Assembly: GCF_943373825.1 (NCBI RefSeq)
Contig: NZ_CALSBP010000002.1
Coordinates: 3,461,501-3,525,500 of the forward strand
Source of the DNA: Aquimarina spinulae
GTDB lineage: Bacteria > Bacteroidota > Bacteroidia > Flavobacteriales > Flavobacteriaceae
Direction of reading: 5' to 3'
DNA length: 64,000 nucleotides
This document shows positions 62,972-64,000 of this stretch, in pieces. A program made the translations under genes and the position numbers. The notes under the pieces are model-generated. The model ran no database searches. It saw only the letters and a list, made by a program, of their open reading frames with translations, and had not been told where the DNA came from. How positions within the stretch are numbered: position 1 is the stretch's first letter; each line of letters opens with the position of its first letter.

Positions 62972-64000
62972 TTAGTTTGCTATACTATCTAAAGAATCTA
63001 ACGATTTTTCCTGGTTTTGAAACTCTTTAATAAGATCTTCTTCTTGTTGTTTACGTATGGCTTCATCATCATCATATTCTTCATCTTCAGAATAGAGTCG
63101 AGTAAACAATCTTAGGTATTTGTTAAACTCATCTGCTTTTTCTTCTATCATTTCCCGATCCTGATTGATTAGTAATAAATCAACTACACTACGATAACGT
63201 TCTACATTAGTTACGATCTCTTCGGCATAACGATATTGATCTTTAAGTTCTAAGCTACCAAAATAGGTGAGTTGCTCCTGGTATTTTTTTGCTAGTTTTA
63301 TCCATAAGTCTCGAGCTTTTTGTTTTTCTCCTATCTCGTAATATCCAGAAATATAAGGCTCTACCAGAGTGTAATACTCATAGTATTCGATTGGCATTTT
63401 ATCCATTGCCAGATCCAAAATTTCTTTGGCTTTATCTTTTTTATCCTCTTGAATTAAAGCCTCTACAAGTCTTGCTAGATTACTACGATATGTAATTGCA
63501 TTTTTCCTGGTTTCTGGATCATGATATATATTCGGATCATTACTATTACCCCAATCCCAACTAGTTACGTTTTTATACATAAGATCAGTATCTAATCTAC
63601 CCATTTCAAAAGGATTTCGAGGATTTACCTTAGTACGAATAGGGACTAATTTAAAAGTAACCCCATCTAATTGCAGGTAATCTTTCATCCATAAGAAATC
63701 ATCATCCCCATAACTTCCACCAGTAAAATAAATAGGCCTTTCCCAATTGTTATTAGCGATAATATCCAGCATCAAAAGACGATTTTTGAATAATAAATCC
63801 CCATTAAGGTGAATATCAATATAAGGTACAATAAGATCAGCATCTTTTTGAGCTACAATACCATTTCTAAGCACCGCTTCTTTGTCTACAGGAATTCGTA
63901 TGTGCTTAGTAGGAAATGTATTTACTTTTTTACCACTTTGCAAATCTCCTTTAGTTCGAGGGTCATCTGTTTCTATCCATCTCATCCAGTTTTTGATAAG
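62972..64000 (-). CDS. DUF2723-type membrane glycosyltransferase (GT117-like), C-terminal part
   Basis: The frame continues upstream beyond the window (LIKNWMRWIETDDPRTKGD at the edge). The visible 343 residues are the soluble C-terminal part of this large membrane family: IRIPVDKEAVLRNGIVAQ, LDIIANNNWERPIYFTGGSY, KLVPIRTKVN, LMYKNVTSWDWGN and a TPR-like tail with an acidic end. Members are protein O-mannosyl/glycosyltransferase-like enzymes with about ten membrane helices in the missing N-terminal part. It is 3'-complete and followed by a terminator. Confidence 0.85.
   Translation of the reverse strand, partial: LIKNWMRWIETDDPRTKGDLQSGKKVNTFPTKHIRIPVDKEAVLRNGIVAQKDADLIVPYIDIHLNGDLLFKNRLLMLDIIANNNWERPIYFTGGSYGDDDFLWMKDYLQLDGVTFKLVPIRTKVNPRNPFEMGRLDTDLMYKNVTSWDWGNSNDPNIYHDPETRKNAITYRSNLARLVEALIQEDKKDKAKEILDLAMDKMPIEYYEYYTLVEPYISGYYEIGEKQKARDLWIKLAKKYQEQLTYFGSLELKDQYRYAEEIVTNVERYRSVVDLLLINQDREMIEEKADEFNKYLRLFTRLYSEDEEYDDDEAIRKQQEEDLIKEFQNQEKSLDSLDSIAN

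Overview
The window is AT-rich DNA from a member of the Bacteroidota, most likely a marine Flavobacteriaceae (Aquimarina-like; the genus is inference). The evidence is the TAxxTTTG-type -7 boxes in front of many genes, the ribosomal order rplM-rpsI-rpsB-tsf-pyrH-frr, and typical flavobacterial families: DUF5686 and DUF5916 outer-membrane proteins, a DUF2723-type glycosyltransferase, the DUF3857-transglutaminase protein, and asparaginase next to an ExbB/ExbD cluster.

Layout. 1-2.0 kb: tandem phage-tail-collar (MdpB-like) genes and a formyltransferase. 2.5-10.1 kb: an apparent functional unit in which an ECF sigma factor and a membrane-anchored TPR protein are divergent from a lipoprotein, a PKD/beta-barrel protein, a TPR-CHAT caspase-like protein and a translationally coupled retropepsin. 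10.3-17.3 kb: tatD, asparaginase, tRNA-Ser(GGA), and an ExbB-like channel cluster in which the pair of exbD genes with its terminator has been duplicated in tandem. 17.3-19.4 kb: a PAP2-like membrane protein and rpoN. 19.7-24.3 kb: a NarL-type two-component system preceded by two tandem copies of a coiled-coil lipoprotein plus six-helix membrane protein pair. 24.6-28.5 kb: acetyltransferases with a MarR regulator, a frameshifted membrane-protein gene, a YbjN-like protein and an XRE regulator with matching palindromes. 29-32.6 kb: katG with an ankyrin-repeat partner. 33.1-38.6 kb: a metzincin lipoprotein and a LytTR signalling locus (34-residue SDHY-repeat protein, LytS-type kinase, pseudokinase, LytTR regulator) with an AgrA-like pair of direct repeats in front.

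38.7-64 kb is mostly core genome: DUF3857 protein, asnS, MMPL transporter, DUF5686 protein, frr, pyrH, tsf, rpsB, rpsI, rplM, DUF5916 protein, serine hydrolase, polA, metallophosphoesterase, a thioredoxin-fold protein without catalytic cysteines, a polysaccharide deacetylase and a truncated DUF2723 gene.

The best candidates for undescribed biology are the ECF/CHAT/retropepsin locus, the duplicated lipoprotein/membrane-protein sensor pairs, the SDHY-repeat/pseudokinase/LytTR locus, and a recurrent promoter architecture (TGTTAAA box, optional G/C hairpin, RGTATT, 21 nt, TAxxTTT) found at four intergenic places, two of which appear to drive short transcripts. All functional statements rest on motif reading; no database search was run.
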